The position numbers and the translations under genes were made by a program. Positions 12,188 to 24,380 of a stretch of 64,000 bases of DNA are shown piece after piece. How positions within the stretch are numbered: position 1 is the stretch's first letter; each line of letters begins with the position of its first letter. Below the pieces are notes generated by a model. That model saw only the letters and a list, made by a program, of their open reading frames with translations. It had not been told where the DNA came from and did not search any database. The stretch lies in the NCBI GenBank assembly GCA_027422505.1, contig JAPQWV010000367.1, positions 496,001-560,000 on the forward strand. The letters run 5' to 3'. Source of the stretch: Craterostigma plantagineum. Lineage: Eukaryota > Streptophyta > Magnoliopsida > Lamiales > Linderniaceae.

Positions 12188-12672
12188 GTTTACTTTCTTT
12201 CTACCCATCGGCGTATATGTTTCCTTGACACAGTGAAAGATTTGCCTATGACATCGTGCATATTTTCTGAAGTTCTCCGTTCATCGTTAACCTTAAAGGT
12301 GAAGATGGCATGGAGTTATCTGATTGCTAAGGCGTGAAGACACAAGCTCTTCAGAATCATCGATCTATTTATTTTATCTATGTCGAAGTAGTCGAATTCT
12401 AGTCCCTCTGGTTTACTTCTGCAGTTTCATCGTGTGATTTTTCCCCAATATCTAAACCGAATTGTTATGCCCTCTCTAATTTCATACGTGCACGCATTTC
12501 TCCAGACAATTTTTGATGCGTAGTTTGTCAAGAACACATTATGTTATTGATACGAGTCAATTGCCTTCGACAATGCGTTGCATCACAAGAAAAATGGATA
12601 AACAGTCGATCGATTGTTCTACAGCAGCAAGTAAGTAGACTAATTTCTTCAACATGAATGACTCAGGACAGT
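12188..12672. other. Convergent spacer between EMC6 and PDK
   Basis: This holds the 3'UTRs of EMC6 and PDK. A further gene is not apparent. Confidence 0.35.
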
Positions 12673-14208
12673 TCAGGGAATAGGTTCTTGAGAATCTCCC
12701 AACCTGGACAGATGAAGATAAGCATCTGTACCTGTAAGTAAACATCATCAGTTCATGGAACACTTCCGTGAGAATTTCTTACAGGTGCCTAAGGTTAGAG
12801 TAAGGAAACTCACCATATCCTTCCATGGAGATTATCTGAAGATCCCCTCCAAAGTACCTGGCGTACAAACGGCTAATCGGTAGACCATAACCGTAACCAG
12901 CCATCGTCGTGGGCATCCCAGCATCAACTTCATCATCCGTAATCATCACTTCTGAGGGCGTGTTTGCTGTACTATACAGGTATGTGAAAATCTTCGAAAG
13001 CCCACTTCTTGGAATCCCACCTCCTTCATCAGAAACCTACACAGTGACGACTTAGACTTTGTATGTATATATATATATATATATATATATTATCATGTCG
13101 AATGTCGAAAAGGCGATGGGATAGCACAAACACAGCACTTTAATCGTGACGTCCTCTGCACCATCGGCGACTATAATCCTGACGGGCGGCTCTACTTTGT
13201 CTGAGTTCACGAACCGTTCTTGAACCGCCCGAAGGGAGTTCTTCACCAGCTCAAACACCATCATTTGCAGGTGAGTTGGCACGTATCTGAACGCAGAAAA
13301 CGTTTGTTTTACGAACCAGTTGAGGTTCGAATTTGAACTACTGAGTCGCTTACGGGAATGTGAAGTTAGGGTCTCCATAGATGTGAACGTCGGGCGAACT
13401 TCCGTACTCACGAAAACAGAGCGAACGAGCATCCTCAGCAGCTCCTCGGGCAACCTCGACGGGCGACATTTTGGTGTGTATATAGCCAACACAGTCGGGC
13501 GGAGGATTTGGCTCGTGCAATGCCACGTGCTGGCCTGAGTTCGCCGAGCGAAAAAAAAAAAAAACGAGGTAAAACATTTAAGCCTAAAAAAAGCAAGAAA
13601 ACAGCGTGTTATATTACCACTGACCGATGAGCATTCTTATCCCAATCCTCGACATATAAAACCGATCAAGAAACTGATGAATCTCTCCCAGGTCCTGATA
13701 ACTGACCGAAGGATCTAGATCCTTCTTCAGCTGCGTTACGCCCAAGGCCAGCATAGGTACGACGTTGTTGTGCCTCGCTTTGATCATCTTTATCATTTGT
13801 GTGAAGCCCAGCTCGTCTTTCTTGTTCTTGATCTCCGGGAAGGACCTCAAATCGCTGAAGGACTTCAAATACCAATCTCTTACCTGCCAACAAACTCGAG
13901 CCTCCTCATTACAACATGCAGGCGTTAATCCGAAACAGTATGGTTTCATTTATTACCTTTAAAATGGCAGGTTTAGCGGAGAGGCCGTAGGGCAAAGACT
14001 CGAGGTCGATGGCTCGCCTGGCGATTCGAATTGGAAGCTCCTTGTGAAGGAATTGGGCCGAGAGGAGGAGAGTTCGAGGAACGTGCTGTGAGCCGAACTC
14101 CATCATGTCTCTGAGGCTCACGCCTGTGTGTTTCATCCCGCCCCATCTCTGCACTTCTTCTACGGTGCTCTTCGATAGACCTTCCCATGCTCTCTTATTC
14201 GCTGCCAT
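12673..14208 (-). CDS. PDK: Mitochondrial pyruvate dehydrogenase kinase
   Basis: Predicted 373 aa from six exons on the minus strand: 13957-14208, 13625-13883, 13354-13534, 13139-13286, 12814-13036, 12673-12731. It phosphorylates the E1 alpha subunit of the mitochondrial pyruvate dehydrogenase complex and switches it off. The N-terminal helical regulatory domain covers residues 1-170. The GHKL ATPase domain follows, with the N box ([15 protein letters not shown]), G1 box (SDEGGGIP) and G2 box ([18 protein letters not shown]). Length and exon order fit plant PDK. The start was chosen at [12 protein letters not shown] because a longer upstream frame is hydrophobic and unrelated. An (AT)n tract lies in intron 4 at about 13070-13092. 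The related branched-chain kinase is an alternative but less likely. Confidence 0.92.
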
Positions 14209-16019
14209 CGATTCTTCGAAAATAATCAAAATGGTAATCTGTTGTGAAAAAAAAACTGTCCCCTCTTCTGACAGAGTAACTGCATGGACGAATGATGTTA
14301 GATTCTTGAGGGAACACTCGTTAAGCCTTGTTGGGAAATAAAAACGGTTTGTACTTAGCAACAACCGTGCAAGTACCAGAAAACTGTCGGCGATCAGTCG
14401 ATTAATATTTTGTGTACAAACTGATTAATATTTTGTGTACAGCTTATTACCGAATGTTGAGGCTATGAAAATGGAGACATCTTCAGATCCGTGCAAACAG
14501 TTGCAACGAGGTTGTTTTGCTGACTAGTTGGATTAATCAGGAAATTAATTCATTTTTCAATTAACTACTTTTTTTGATAGGATTAGACTAGTTCGCCGAG
14601 GAAAGCAAGGATGTCTTCGTACAAGTCAAGTGGGCCTTTTGGAGCACACGAAATAAATGGGCCTTACTTTACTCAAATGGGTCGGATCGTTGCTATCCTA
14701 TTTCTAACAGGGTGACCCGACTTTTAGAATGTATAATTTGCATGAGTTATTTTTTATTTTTTTAATATTTTCCATTTTATTAAGCATGATGGGTGGTGGA
14801 TAAACCACACGTTGGTCTGTTAATTTTACAAAATAATTAAAACCTACTATTTTATTAAACTTGAGGGTTGTGGATAAATTGCTCCTTAGTCTGTCAATTT
14901 TACAAATGCTACATTTAAAAAATTCCTCATTTTCTTTTACATACTATTTTTAGTTAATTCTTGTACCTTTAATTTTATATTTATTTATATACTTAAATTT
15001 AAATTATAATTTCAATTAGCTACTTTTAATTAAACTATATATTATAGCACATGCATCTGAGTGTGCAATTTTATTATTTATATATAATTAAATTTAAATT
15101 ATAAATTCAATTAACTTTTTAAATTAAAATAACTTTAAATATATTTATATATTACAGCACACAGTGCAAAAAGTACTAATAAGTAACTAGTGGAGAAAAA
15201 AAAATATTGATCAATTGACATACGAATTTGCAGTTATTATCCACTCTACTTCCCGTCTTTGCTACTATTTGAGAATTTGGGAATATATCGTAACAATGTG
15301 TGTTTTAACAACATGAGAATGAGAGAAAAGAAAACAAAAAAGATCTGCTTTACACAAGTCAAAAGCCCGGCAGTTATTCAAAGCTAATAGAGGTTAACCC
15401 TAAAGTTGAGATTTATCACGAATATGAGTTATGAAATATCAGCTTATTCTTTCTATTCTTTGATACATACACACACAAACATATGAAGTACATTTATTTT
15501 TGTTTTTTTCTTCCACATATACTAACCGATTTGCCCATGTTGTTGCTCGCATTACTTATGTTAAAGAGTTATAATGCAAAAACTTTTTATATGCGGAAAG
15601 TCTTTAGTGTTATCATCGTCGTCCTATGATCGGTCAAATTGTCTTCGCAAAGACATACGCCAATGCTTAGCATGATTAGATGTAATTAAACGAACATTAC
15701 CACTAATCAGTACTATGATAAACTCTGTAGGAACAAGCAAACTGATGAATGAGAGAACCAAAATGTGCTAAATATATCAGCTAAAAAAGCTAAGCCATTA
15801 TTTAATCTTTACAACGATAAGCAATACATAGCAAACTAGTCTAGCTAATCAGTAATGTAGTGAAGTGGGTTCGAATACATATAATGATGAAGGAAACCCC
15901 AAACTTCATACGTTAGAAAACAAGAAAAAAGAAAAGAAAAGAAAAACATACTGATCAACAATATATATCTGCAGAGAACCAATATCGACTAATATATGGA
16001 AGGAAAAACCCTCAATTTA
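14209..16019. other. AT-rich intergenic region
   Basis: There is no protein-coding signal. The stretch 14740-15200 is very AT-rich, with two related blocks (GTGGATAAACCAC/GTGGATAAATTGC with similar flanks near 14795 and 14865, and AAATTTAAATTATAA twice near 15000 and 15090). These look like short decayed repeats. The PDK promoter should lie just right of 14208, and the WRKY 3'UTR left of 16020. Confidence 0.4.
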
Positions 16020-17603
16020 CTATTCATCCTTTGGCTCCTTCAACATCTCACAGGGCAGAATATCTTCAAGAAGTCCTTTATCTCTTGCCAATGAAGAAGA
16101 AGAAGAAGTAGAAGACGGTGGGGGGCAAAAGGGTCTTTCTCTTTCGAACGACGAAGATGCCATAGCATTATTACCGCTAAAGTTCTGGAAATACGGCTGT
16201 TGATGATTTAATAATGGAATGATGTCTTGCGCTGTGCTTACGATCTTCTGACCACCATGATAGTCGCCGAGCATCTGCCTGAGATTGGACGAGAAAGGGC
16301 CGAGCGAAGAAGACGAAGTGGTGGGCTCGGCTGGGAAGAACCCAAAGCTGCCACGTGGCATGATGGGCCATGGATGCTTGTGTGTGCCTTCGTAGGTTGT
16401 GATGACAATGGATGGATCTTCGAAGGATCTTTCCACTCTCTTTTTCACATTGCATGATGTGCTTGTACAGCGGTAATAACTCCTAGTAATAATAAAACAA
16501 ATCATATTCGTATGTCCGAATAAGCAAAGGATAGAGTCAGTATAATTCTGCAAGATTTGCTATTATTCTCCAAGATTTTTCTGTTTTCCTTTTTTACCTG
16601 GGAAAAGGGCTATTTTTCACAGCTTTCTGACCGTACTTTCTCCATCTGTAACCATCGTCCAAGTGATCGATGTCACTCTTTGTCATGAAAGCAAACCTGG
16701 GCTCTCTTTGCTTTGTCTGATTAGTCTTCTTCTTCTTAGGTTTCAACCTATGCGTTTGAGATCAAGAAAAGGTCCAAAAAAAAAAAAAAAAAAACTATTA
16801 CTTTACCTTCACTTAGTATGATATCTATAGATTAATAATCCATTGGATTTTCCTCGTCACAACAGCGAGAGACCCCAATCAGACCAACAAAGGATCTACT
16901 AAACTAATGTAAGATTTGCTCGTAATTATCTTATTGTTTACCGCGTGGAAACTGTACAGATAACACCCAAAAATATTTGATTTGAATTGAGCACAGATAA
17001 AGACTAAAAATAAAAAAAGCCTTACTTTTGCTTAAAACTCTTCTTCCTCTTACTTTCATCATCATCGTCGCCGTCGTCGTCTTCTCCATCTTCAGCTTCA
17101 TTCTTAGCCTCGGCTGAAGACGAAGACATGGAGAAAGAGCTCGGTGTTGCTGGAGTGTTGACCACCTCAGACTTACTCTCCGGCGGCGCCGGCGGTGGTA
17201 CACGTGGCATGGCCGTCAACCGATCAGCCGGCGGCGGCGGATTTCCCAATAAGCTGTAATCGTAGTGGGATGTCTGAAACAAGTCATCAATCAATGCAGA
17301 ATTAGAATGGCCGTCGCTAAACACGTCCATCAATCCACCTAATAAAGACCCATTAAATCTCTCATAATCATCTTCTCCATCAGCTTCTTCCTCTTTTCCT
17401 ACTAGAGGGCGCCGTTCACATGGCGGCAGGTCTTCAAGAATCGAGCTTTGAGTTGTGCAAAAGAAGCTGCGTCTTTCTGGAATATTCCTCATCGCTGTAA
17501 TAGACTGATCGTTGTTCTTTTGAGTTTGATGGTGATGATGATCGAGTGATTTCTGTGCTGTTTCCAACTCCTTTTTCTCCCCCTCCATTGAGATTAAAGG
17601 CAT
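16020..17603 (-). CDS. WRKY48: Group IIc WRKY transcription factor (WRKY48-like)
   Basis: Predicted 396 aa from three exons: 17026-17603, 16598-16747 and 16020-16482. It is a nuclear W-box-binding regulator. The single WRKY domain at about residues 215-275 has [20 protein letters not shown], then C-x4-C (CTSTSC) and the H-x-H of the zinc site (THKHP). The conserved arginine codon of the PR motif is split by the last intron, the usual group I/II position. A basic stretch ([16 protein letters not shown]) precedes the domain. Acidic and Ser-rich segments fill the N-terminal half, with a proline-rich patch near residue 135. The start may be Met1 or Met6 (MEGEKK). The WRKY48 assignment rests on similarity around the domain and on the neighbours (PFD3, EMC6). 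Confidence 0.88.
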
Positions 17604-17847
17604 AGATTCTTCTTCATTTGATCGATGGCTTGAGGGAGAGAGAGAGAGAGAGAGGTGTGTTTTTTGTGCTTTAGGGGTTTTGCAGTGTGAAATGAGACTT
17701 TCTCACGCGGTGATATTATGAATTTAAGATATCTTCTTTTTCTTTTTTTTTCCTATTATTTTTCTCTTTTTGTTTTTTATGGATTTTGGACTGCAATAAA
17801 GGTTGGCCTGGCCCCCCTAGTTCTTCTCTTTATTTTGTTCTGTTATA
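17604..17847. promoter_or_regulatory. WRKY promoter-proximal region with (GA)n tract
   Basis: A GA repeat at about 17636-17654 lies just upstream of the WRKY start and probably falls in its leader. The rest is T-rich and non-coding. Confidence 0.4.
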
Positions 17848-18092
17848 CTACCTCCGTCCCGTTATTTTTATCACATATGTTGGTGGACACGGATATTAAG
17901 GTGGTATTATTATAATAATATAGTACAATGAAAAGGAAATAAAGTGTATATTTTTTACACGTCTTTTAAGAATATTTAATATTATTATATTGATTGTTTG
18001 TGATAGTTTTTTTGCTAAATAAGGAAAGGTGATAAAATTAGTGGGACGCCCGAAATGGCAAAAATGTGATAAAATTAGTGGGACGGAGGTAG
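17848..18092. mobile_element. Stowaway-like MITE
   Basis: A 245-bp element with terminal inverted repeats CTACCTCCGTCCC and GGGACGGAGGTAG, flanked on both sides by the dinucleotide TA. That is the signature of Tc1/mariner-derived Stowaway MITEs. The interior has no coding capacity. Its right half is nearly identical to the MITE that frames the nested insertions at 47019-48871, so both belong to one family. Confidence 0.85.
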
Positions 18093-18139
18093 TATATCCT
18101 TAGCACTATACAAGCTAGACTAATATAAATATATGCTAT

Positions 18140-18510
18140 GGAGAATTATATGTGTTCGCATTACGTGGGCACCTGTTGTTATGGCACGATTCGTGGCATT
18201 TCAACATCTCACATCGACATCTAAGGTTTCGTCGTCTTAATTAACACCTTATAGGTGCCATTAATCGACATTTCGGATGCTGATTTTACAAATTGACGCG
18301 ATATATTTCATTGACACGTAAAATGTTACTAAGGTGTCAACTATGTCACGTCAGCAACCAAAATGTCGATTAATGGCACCTAGATGTTAATTAAGACGTC
18401 ATAACCTTAGATGTCAATATGGGGCGTTGAACTGGCACGAATCGGTGCCACATCAACAGGTGTCCACATTAAGGTGCTCACGAAAGGTGTGGACACCATA
18501 AAATTCCTCG
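18140..18510. repeat. Foldback repeat with arms of about 120 bp
   Basis: The left arm (about 18165-18290) and right arm (about 18350-18480) are inverted copies. For example, CTTAATTAACACCTTATAGG and GGTGCCATTAATCGACATTT on the left recur as their reverse complement on the right, with few mismatches. The similarity extends weakly outward to about 18140 and 18510. The transcript would fold into a long hairpin. Superfamily unknown; a MITE-type foldback element is likely. Confidence 0.7.
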
Positions 18511-19494
18511 TGATTTCTCATGTAATTTTATTCAAATGTGAAAATCCGTTGTATATGTGATCCAAATTGGCCTACAGAAAACTTATACATTAGCTTGAGG
18601 ATTTGTTAGATTATATATATAAAGTTATTTAATCTTGATAGTGATTCTTTCATTACAAGCAACCGAAGCTAAAATTGACCGGAAAATGCCGGTGGAGTAC
18701 AGTTGGTACGGACACATAGAAGGGCAGCAAAATACATGTATATAGATGGGGGACTCTTTCTTGCTATTAAATGCGATGAGGACCTACTACTTGCCCATCC
18801 ATATTCCTTTTTATTATTATTTTTAAATTTTAATATGTTCATATTTAATATTATTTATATATAGTCGACGGTTTCATACGGTTGTTCAAGCTGACCGGCG
18901 ACTGACCTTGGGCCATTTCATGTGAATGGAGTTGGCTCGTGCTCATACCGATATATATATTTGATTAGTGACATCTATAGAAAAATACTCAATTCAATAA
19001 ACAATTTACTCAGTACTATGTCAGAAATTTTTACAGATAGGTACCCGTTGTACTGTTTGTACCAATTTTCGTCTTGACGTACCTTTTTATGTATGTATTG
19101 CGTACCACCTTACGCGTTTATACGGTACCCTATATGGTTTCTATATGGTACACCTTAGTGTGTTATATATGATGTACCATTTTCTCAATGTATTACGTAC
19201 CAAAATACGTTGCTATATTGTACCAAAAAATTTATTCTATTAGGTATCTACATATAAAAAAAAATTACTGACAGGGTACTGAATTACAAGTTTTTATGCG
19301 GATGGGTATCTACGTGTAAAGACAGACCCCTTTTGATATATGTATATGAAAATTCATTCTTTGTTGTATTTATTTTATTATACCTTATTATGTGACCACA
19401 AGTACGTAATTTTTCCTTCTTGGGTGTGTACATAGGACTTGAATGTTTCAAGATATTCATCTCCGTCTTTTTTCCTTGTCGGTGTAAAGTAATA
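18511..19494. other. Intergenic DNA between repeats
   Basis: There is no gene. From about 19020 to 19320 there is a degenerate array of short words around GTACC / GGTAC (for example TACGTACC, GGTACC, TGTACC) spaced 20-35 bp apart, which may be an old tandem repeat. Confidence 0.35.
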
Positions 19495-19761
19495 CTACCT
19501 CCGTCCCACTTATTTCTTCCCATCTTTCTATTTCGGGCGTCCCACATAATTCTTCCCATTTTCATTTTTGGTAAAAAATTATCACACTAATTAAACTAAA
19601 TTGCACCATTAATATTAAAAAAATTCTTCTTGATTTGCGTGTCTACTAATAACTTTTCTCTCTCCATACCTCAAAAGGTGTACTATAATGTTAAAATAAT
19701 GTGATTTTTTAATCTTCGTACCCACTAATCTTTAGGAAGAAATAGCTGGGACAGAGGAAGT
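19495..19761. mobile_element. Stowaway-like MITE, second family
   Basis: A 267-bp element with ends CTACCTCCGTCCCA and TGGGACAGAGGAAG, flanked by TA dinucleotides. The subterminal parts (ATTTCTTCCCAT and its near inverse GGAAGAAATAG) are also inverted. It has no coding capacity. The interior differs from the 17848 element, so it is another family with the same termini. Confidence 0.75.
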
Positions 19762-22486
19762 ACATATGTTTAATAGTTAATTTTATTAGTTTACAAGACA
19801 ATGGTGGTGAAGTTGGTGTTACGCGTTTCAGTTGATTTGATCTGATTGGAGATTGATTGTAGTAAAAGGCACTGATTTTATTTATAATTATTCTGTGATA
19901 TCATGCTTCATAAAGTTAGGGTTAAGACGTCCGTTGGTAATAATGAGGGACAGGATCCAAATTTTTTTAAGTTATAAAAAAGAAAAAAAGACATGATCTT
20001 GATAATAGATATAATTGTGACCATAACATATATATGCATAAGTCAAGATAAGTGAAATTTATTTTACAAAAAAAAAAAAAATTACAAGAGACTATTTCAT
20101 ATCACAAACACCTCCTCGCTGGTTTGACATGAACAATTATAGCATATACATATTTTTATATCGTCACGAAAGTCAACAGGGAACTTATTTATAATTTATT
20201 ATCATTGATCTTGACCAAGTAATATGGACAATAATATATGTATTGTGAACCACAAACTCCTTATTCGTATATTACGTTACGACAGAAGTCTTTGTCCGGT
20301 GTCATATTGTAAACCAACTAAATACTTATTTATTATCCTATCATCAATCATATACAGACAAATAAAATGAGTCAAATAAATAAATTACTAGGAACTTGTC
20401 CCTTTTTATGAAAAAAGAGTTAAAAGTTTCACTCACTCAATGTCTCGATTCTTCTCCGATTCGAAGAAGGTTTTAATGTAAGAAGGGAAAAAGAGGGGAA
20501 AAAAAGAACATCATCCACCGTTCTTTCCAAAGCAAATAATGATTGGTCCAAAGCTCGTAACAACTGGCTGATATAACGTCAAATATTATCAAATTTATGC
20601 GATGCAAATTATTGAAAGATGAACAATGACAAGAATGATCATGAAATAATCGATTCTTAACTACCCTAATAATGTGAAGTGAAAGATAAGAAAAAGCCTA
20701 CACAACAATGTGTGCCTGTGTTACATTTATTAAGTAAAGTGGTTCGACTTCTAGTCTAGGGTTTGCTTGCCCTAAAGGGTCGGTTCGGTTCGGGTCGGGT
20801 CGGGTTGGAGGTCCATTTAATATGATTTATATTATTCATATTTGGGTTAAGCAAAATAAACCAGGCACATGACGACGTGAATAGTGATTGATGACGTCCC
20901 AATACTTTCACATGGTGGCCTATATATATATCCTATTATATATACCTTATTTGTTGAGGATATGAATAGTTGAATGAAATATATTACATAAATATTTGTT
21001 GCTTGATTACCACAAATGATGGCCTGGCCTCAACAACTATATATATGCCATTGAGAGGCTCATAATATATGGTATTATTATATCTTCATTATTCATACGC
21101 CCATAGCTAAATTGCATATTCCACGAGCCTCGATCACTACGTACAAATTGATTCAAAGTCAACGTAGAACACTAACCGAACTTTGTTTTCTTGTTTGTCT
21201 TATTACATAATATTATTATTCTTTAAAATCCTTCTTTTAAGATGTATGTGGGGTAATAATAAACCTAATTTGAGCTTCACATGCAAGACACTTTAGCACG
21301 CAAAACATAAAAATGAAATGGGTTAAATTAGAAAAGGAAGAGACCTTACTTAGGTTGAACAAGGAAGATGAGTGAGTTTGAAACGCACGCGCCGGTGATT
21401 GCGGCCCTTATCCCTCGAAAGATCCAATTTTTATTTATTTGTACAAGTCTCTCACTGTGTCACCATATGCTTGAGTCAAAGTCAACAGCTTTTTAGCTTA
21501 ATTTAAGCATAGCTACTTCACTATTATTTTTGTATCCTTATATTATTATTTGTTTTGATTATTTGTTGTCTTGTGGTGTGATAAATAAATATTTGAAGAA
21601 CGTTTAACGCGTCAAAGACAAAAGAAGACAAACGAAGGTCTCGACAAATCAGCCTCTTTTTGCGTGTACGCCTCTCTATAATTTTATTTTATTCGTATTT
21701 TTCTAGTGGGCAATCCCATCCCATCCCGTCATCATCATCTCATTAACTTTTTTTTATTTTTTTTTTATTTTGCATCTTCGATTGAGTCTCAGTCGAATTG
21801 AATACCAAAAAACATGAGGACTTCTCGTTCCTGACCAACGACCATTTTCTGACCAATGACCATTCATTGCTTTGAAGTAACAATATGTTAGAAATTTTGT
21901 ATTACAAAACGATCATCCAGTACCAATTAATGATCATCCGATACCAGTTCATTTCTATAGTACCACTTCATTGTTCTGAAATAACAATGTATTGAAAGTT
22001 TGTAACACAAAAAGATCACCATATACAGTTCATATAAATTTTATACCACTTTCTTAAGTTAGGTCCTTATCTCTAAACTTTACAGAAATTGAGTCATTTA
22101 AACTAAATTTTTTCTGACAGGACCTGAATCTTAAATTAAACTTACGGGGCTTGAATTCAAATATACCAAGAAAACACTGAACCCTTTTCCAAATTTTGGG
22201 TTATTAACTTCAAGTTATCATCGGCTATGGGACGACTAAAACCTTGAAGCTTTTTATCCATTTGAGTACATGAATAGTTTCCACAACTGGGATTGATGAT
22301 TGGTAAGAAGGCAGTAATTCGAAGTCATATATGGTGTAGTTACACAAAGATCGTTTGGATAAAATGTCAAAATCTTCAACAGCTAAAGATTAAATAGCGA
22401 CAGCTTAAAAAACCTTGCGTAGAAAATGGCGGGCAGGCGCCTAAAGAGTTGCACCTGAAAACACAGAAAGAGATGGTGCAGAGATC
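19762..22486. other. Intergenic region without recognisable gene
   Basis: This is AT-rich DNA between the WRKY promoter and the prefoldin 3' end. At 20778-20812 there is a short (GGTTC/GGGTC)n run. At 21830-22050 related blocks repeat (ACCA-TTCATTG-TAACAAT followed by GATCA-CC-TACCA), an old local duplication or decayed element. No open frame shows family similarity. Confidence 0.4.
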
Positions 22487-24105
22487 TTACGAGTCGGAGG
22501 TAGCAGAACTAGCACTTTGACGAAGTCTTCGCTGATGTACGTCCCAGTTGTACACTCGAGCAATAGTAACCTGGGCAAGATCGAAGATAAACCCCGTAAA
22601 AGGGTGGCTATATACTACTATGAACTACGATGTATATTCAGTCTTCCAAATACTGTAAACTTTGTAACTGAAGGAAGAGAGTTAGAGTCAGGTTGAACGA
22701 CCATGCATAACAATTATTTGGGAAAAAAAAGAAGCAAAATTGAAGTTTGTATTTGAAAGAGCTGCTATCTCTCCTGTATGCTCATACCCATATATGTGCA
22801 AGTGCAAAAAGCGCAAAGTAGAAACAAAGGGTAATAATAACCTGCGTAACGGTTACTTGATCCCTAAGGAATTGAAGATCGGCTACTAGAACTTCCAAGC
22901 TTGCCTTGGCATTCTCCAAATTTTTCTGAAGCAGCGCCTTTGCCTGCCAAACAAAATTTTGGAAGAAAGAATAACGTCTGCTTAAAATGCTTCTGAGAAG
23001 ATCACGTTAGAACTTGGAAGACCGCATCTTATTAAACTAGTACCTCATCAAATGGATATTCAAGCATGACGTTTGCTCCTAGCCATAAACACACAGAATC
23101 TGCACCTTCAATCCGAGCACGAGAGTAGATGCCTTCAGATACTTCGAAGTCCGCAACTAATGCCTGCAAGAAACATGATGGCAAAGAGAATAAAATGTTC
23201 AACTCTTGAAAACCTCTACCATAGTACCATACAGTCATAAACCACTGTCCTTTCGAAGGTAATGAGTGTCCACAGCAAGAGACGAAGAGTTCAAATCAGG
23301 TAAGACTTAGAGCAACAGGCTGAGGTTTAGGGTAAAGACTTAACATAATAAATGACTTCGAACATACATAGTCAGCATAGAAGGCCGAAGCTTTTAAAGA
23401 CATACCTCCATGCTGTCCTTCTTAGCTTCCAACGTGGCAACGACGTCTAAGCATTTCTCAATATCAGGTATTTTTGCCTGTTATTAACCAAAAGCGGAGA
23501 ATATTTCGTACTGTGTGTATATAAAAGCAGTGAAACAAGAAGACCCTGAAAATCGTGCACGTTCTCGTCTAACTTGCAATTACTTTAAAGATCGATCAAC
23601 CATATTTCACAAAGTACCTTGACATGAGCTAAGATCATGCTTCGATATAAAATTCGAGAATTGCCGCAAATCTACTTAAGAGCTCTAAAATTCAAACGAA
23701 AACTAGAGACATAGTCAGCTTTAAGATTCTGCAAACAGCAAGGACGATCCATATTCTATATCTTACAATCAGACAATATATCGATTAAGATTAAAACAAC
23801 AACAAGAAAAAATTGAAACTTGTGAAATCAAGCGGAGCCGTGAGACCTGAAGATCCCTTTGCTGCGCTAGAAGCTTCATCTCAACAACTCTGTACTGCTG
23901 AAGCCTGTCAAAAATTTTACGCAAAATATAATCACATCGATCCAACTTAGAAGAGCAGCAGAACCGTGAAACCATACCTCTCTTGCAAAAAGGCTAGTGC
24001 TGAGCTGACGTCGAGATTCAGCTGAGAGAGGTAAGTCTGAACATCCTCGACGAAGGCCGCCGAAGGTATTCCTCTTCTCTCCGATACGTTTGATGACGTC
24101 GACAT
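22487..24105 (-). CDS. PFD3: Prefoldin subunit 3
   Basis: Predicted 187 aa from six exons on the minus strand: 23978-24105, 23847-23904, 23406-23477, 23044-23163, 22842-22943, 22487-22570. Prefoldin is the hexameric co-chaperone that hands unfolded actin and tubulin to the CCT chaperonin; subunit 3 (VBP1) is one of its two alpha-type subunits. Two coiled-coil helices (residues 25-75 and 125-165) flank the beta-hairpin region around [22 protein letters not shown]. The N-terminal [10 protein letters not shown] and the C-terminal [11 protein letters not shown] are family hallmarks. Frames and lengths agree with the Arabidopsis protein as I remember it (At5g49510). It is transcribed away from argininosuccinate lyase, with only 275 bp between the start codons. 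Confidence 0.94.
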
Positions 24106-24380
24106 CTTCAGATGTGACGCGAGCGCGGAGCTTGAAAGCTTTGATTTGCCGAGGTTTTTGCCGACCGATCGGTCTCTTTGAGAAAGGTGGAAAAAGATGA
24201 CCTGAAAGCATTATTGGGCTTTTCATGGTTGGTGAAGGGCCCAATAGGCCCATTTATAATATTATAATGATGCGGCCCACTTAGCAGTGTTGTTCAGCTC
24301 TGTGTGTTCTTCAGCTTCCACCCTACTTCCTACTCCTAGCTAGAGAAACTCGACGGTTCACCTCCGACTACACACAGCAG
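24106..24380. promoter_or_regulatory. Short divergent promoter between PFD3 and ASL
   Basis: Only 275 bp separate the two divergent start codons, so both core promoters must lie here or inside the leaders. The sequence includes GGGCCCAATAGGCCCA and GCGGCCCA near 24235-24280. These resemble the GGCCCA (TCP / site II type) elements common in plant housekeeping promoters. Confidence 0.55.

Noticed and set aside
17848..18092. Regulatory element of the WRKY gene
   Set aside because: The inverted ends and TA flanks show a MITE; no evidence of a promoter role in the sequence itself.
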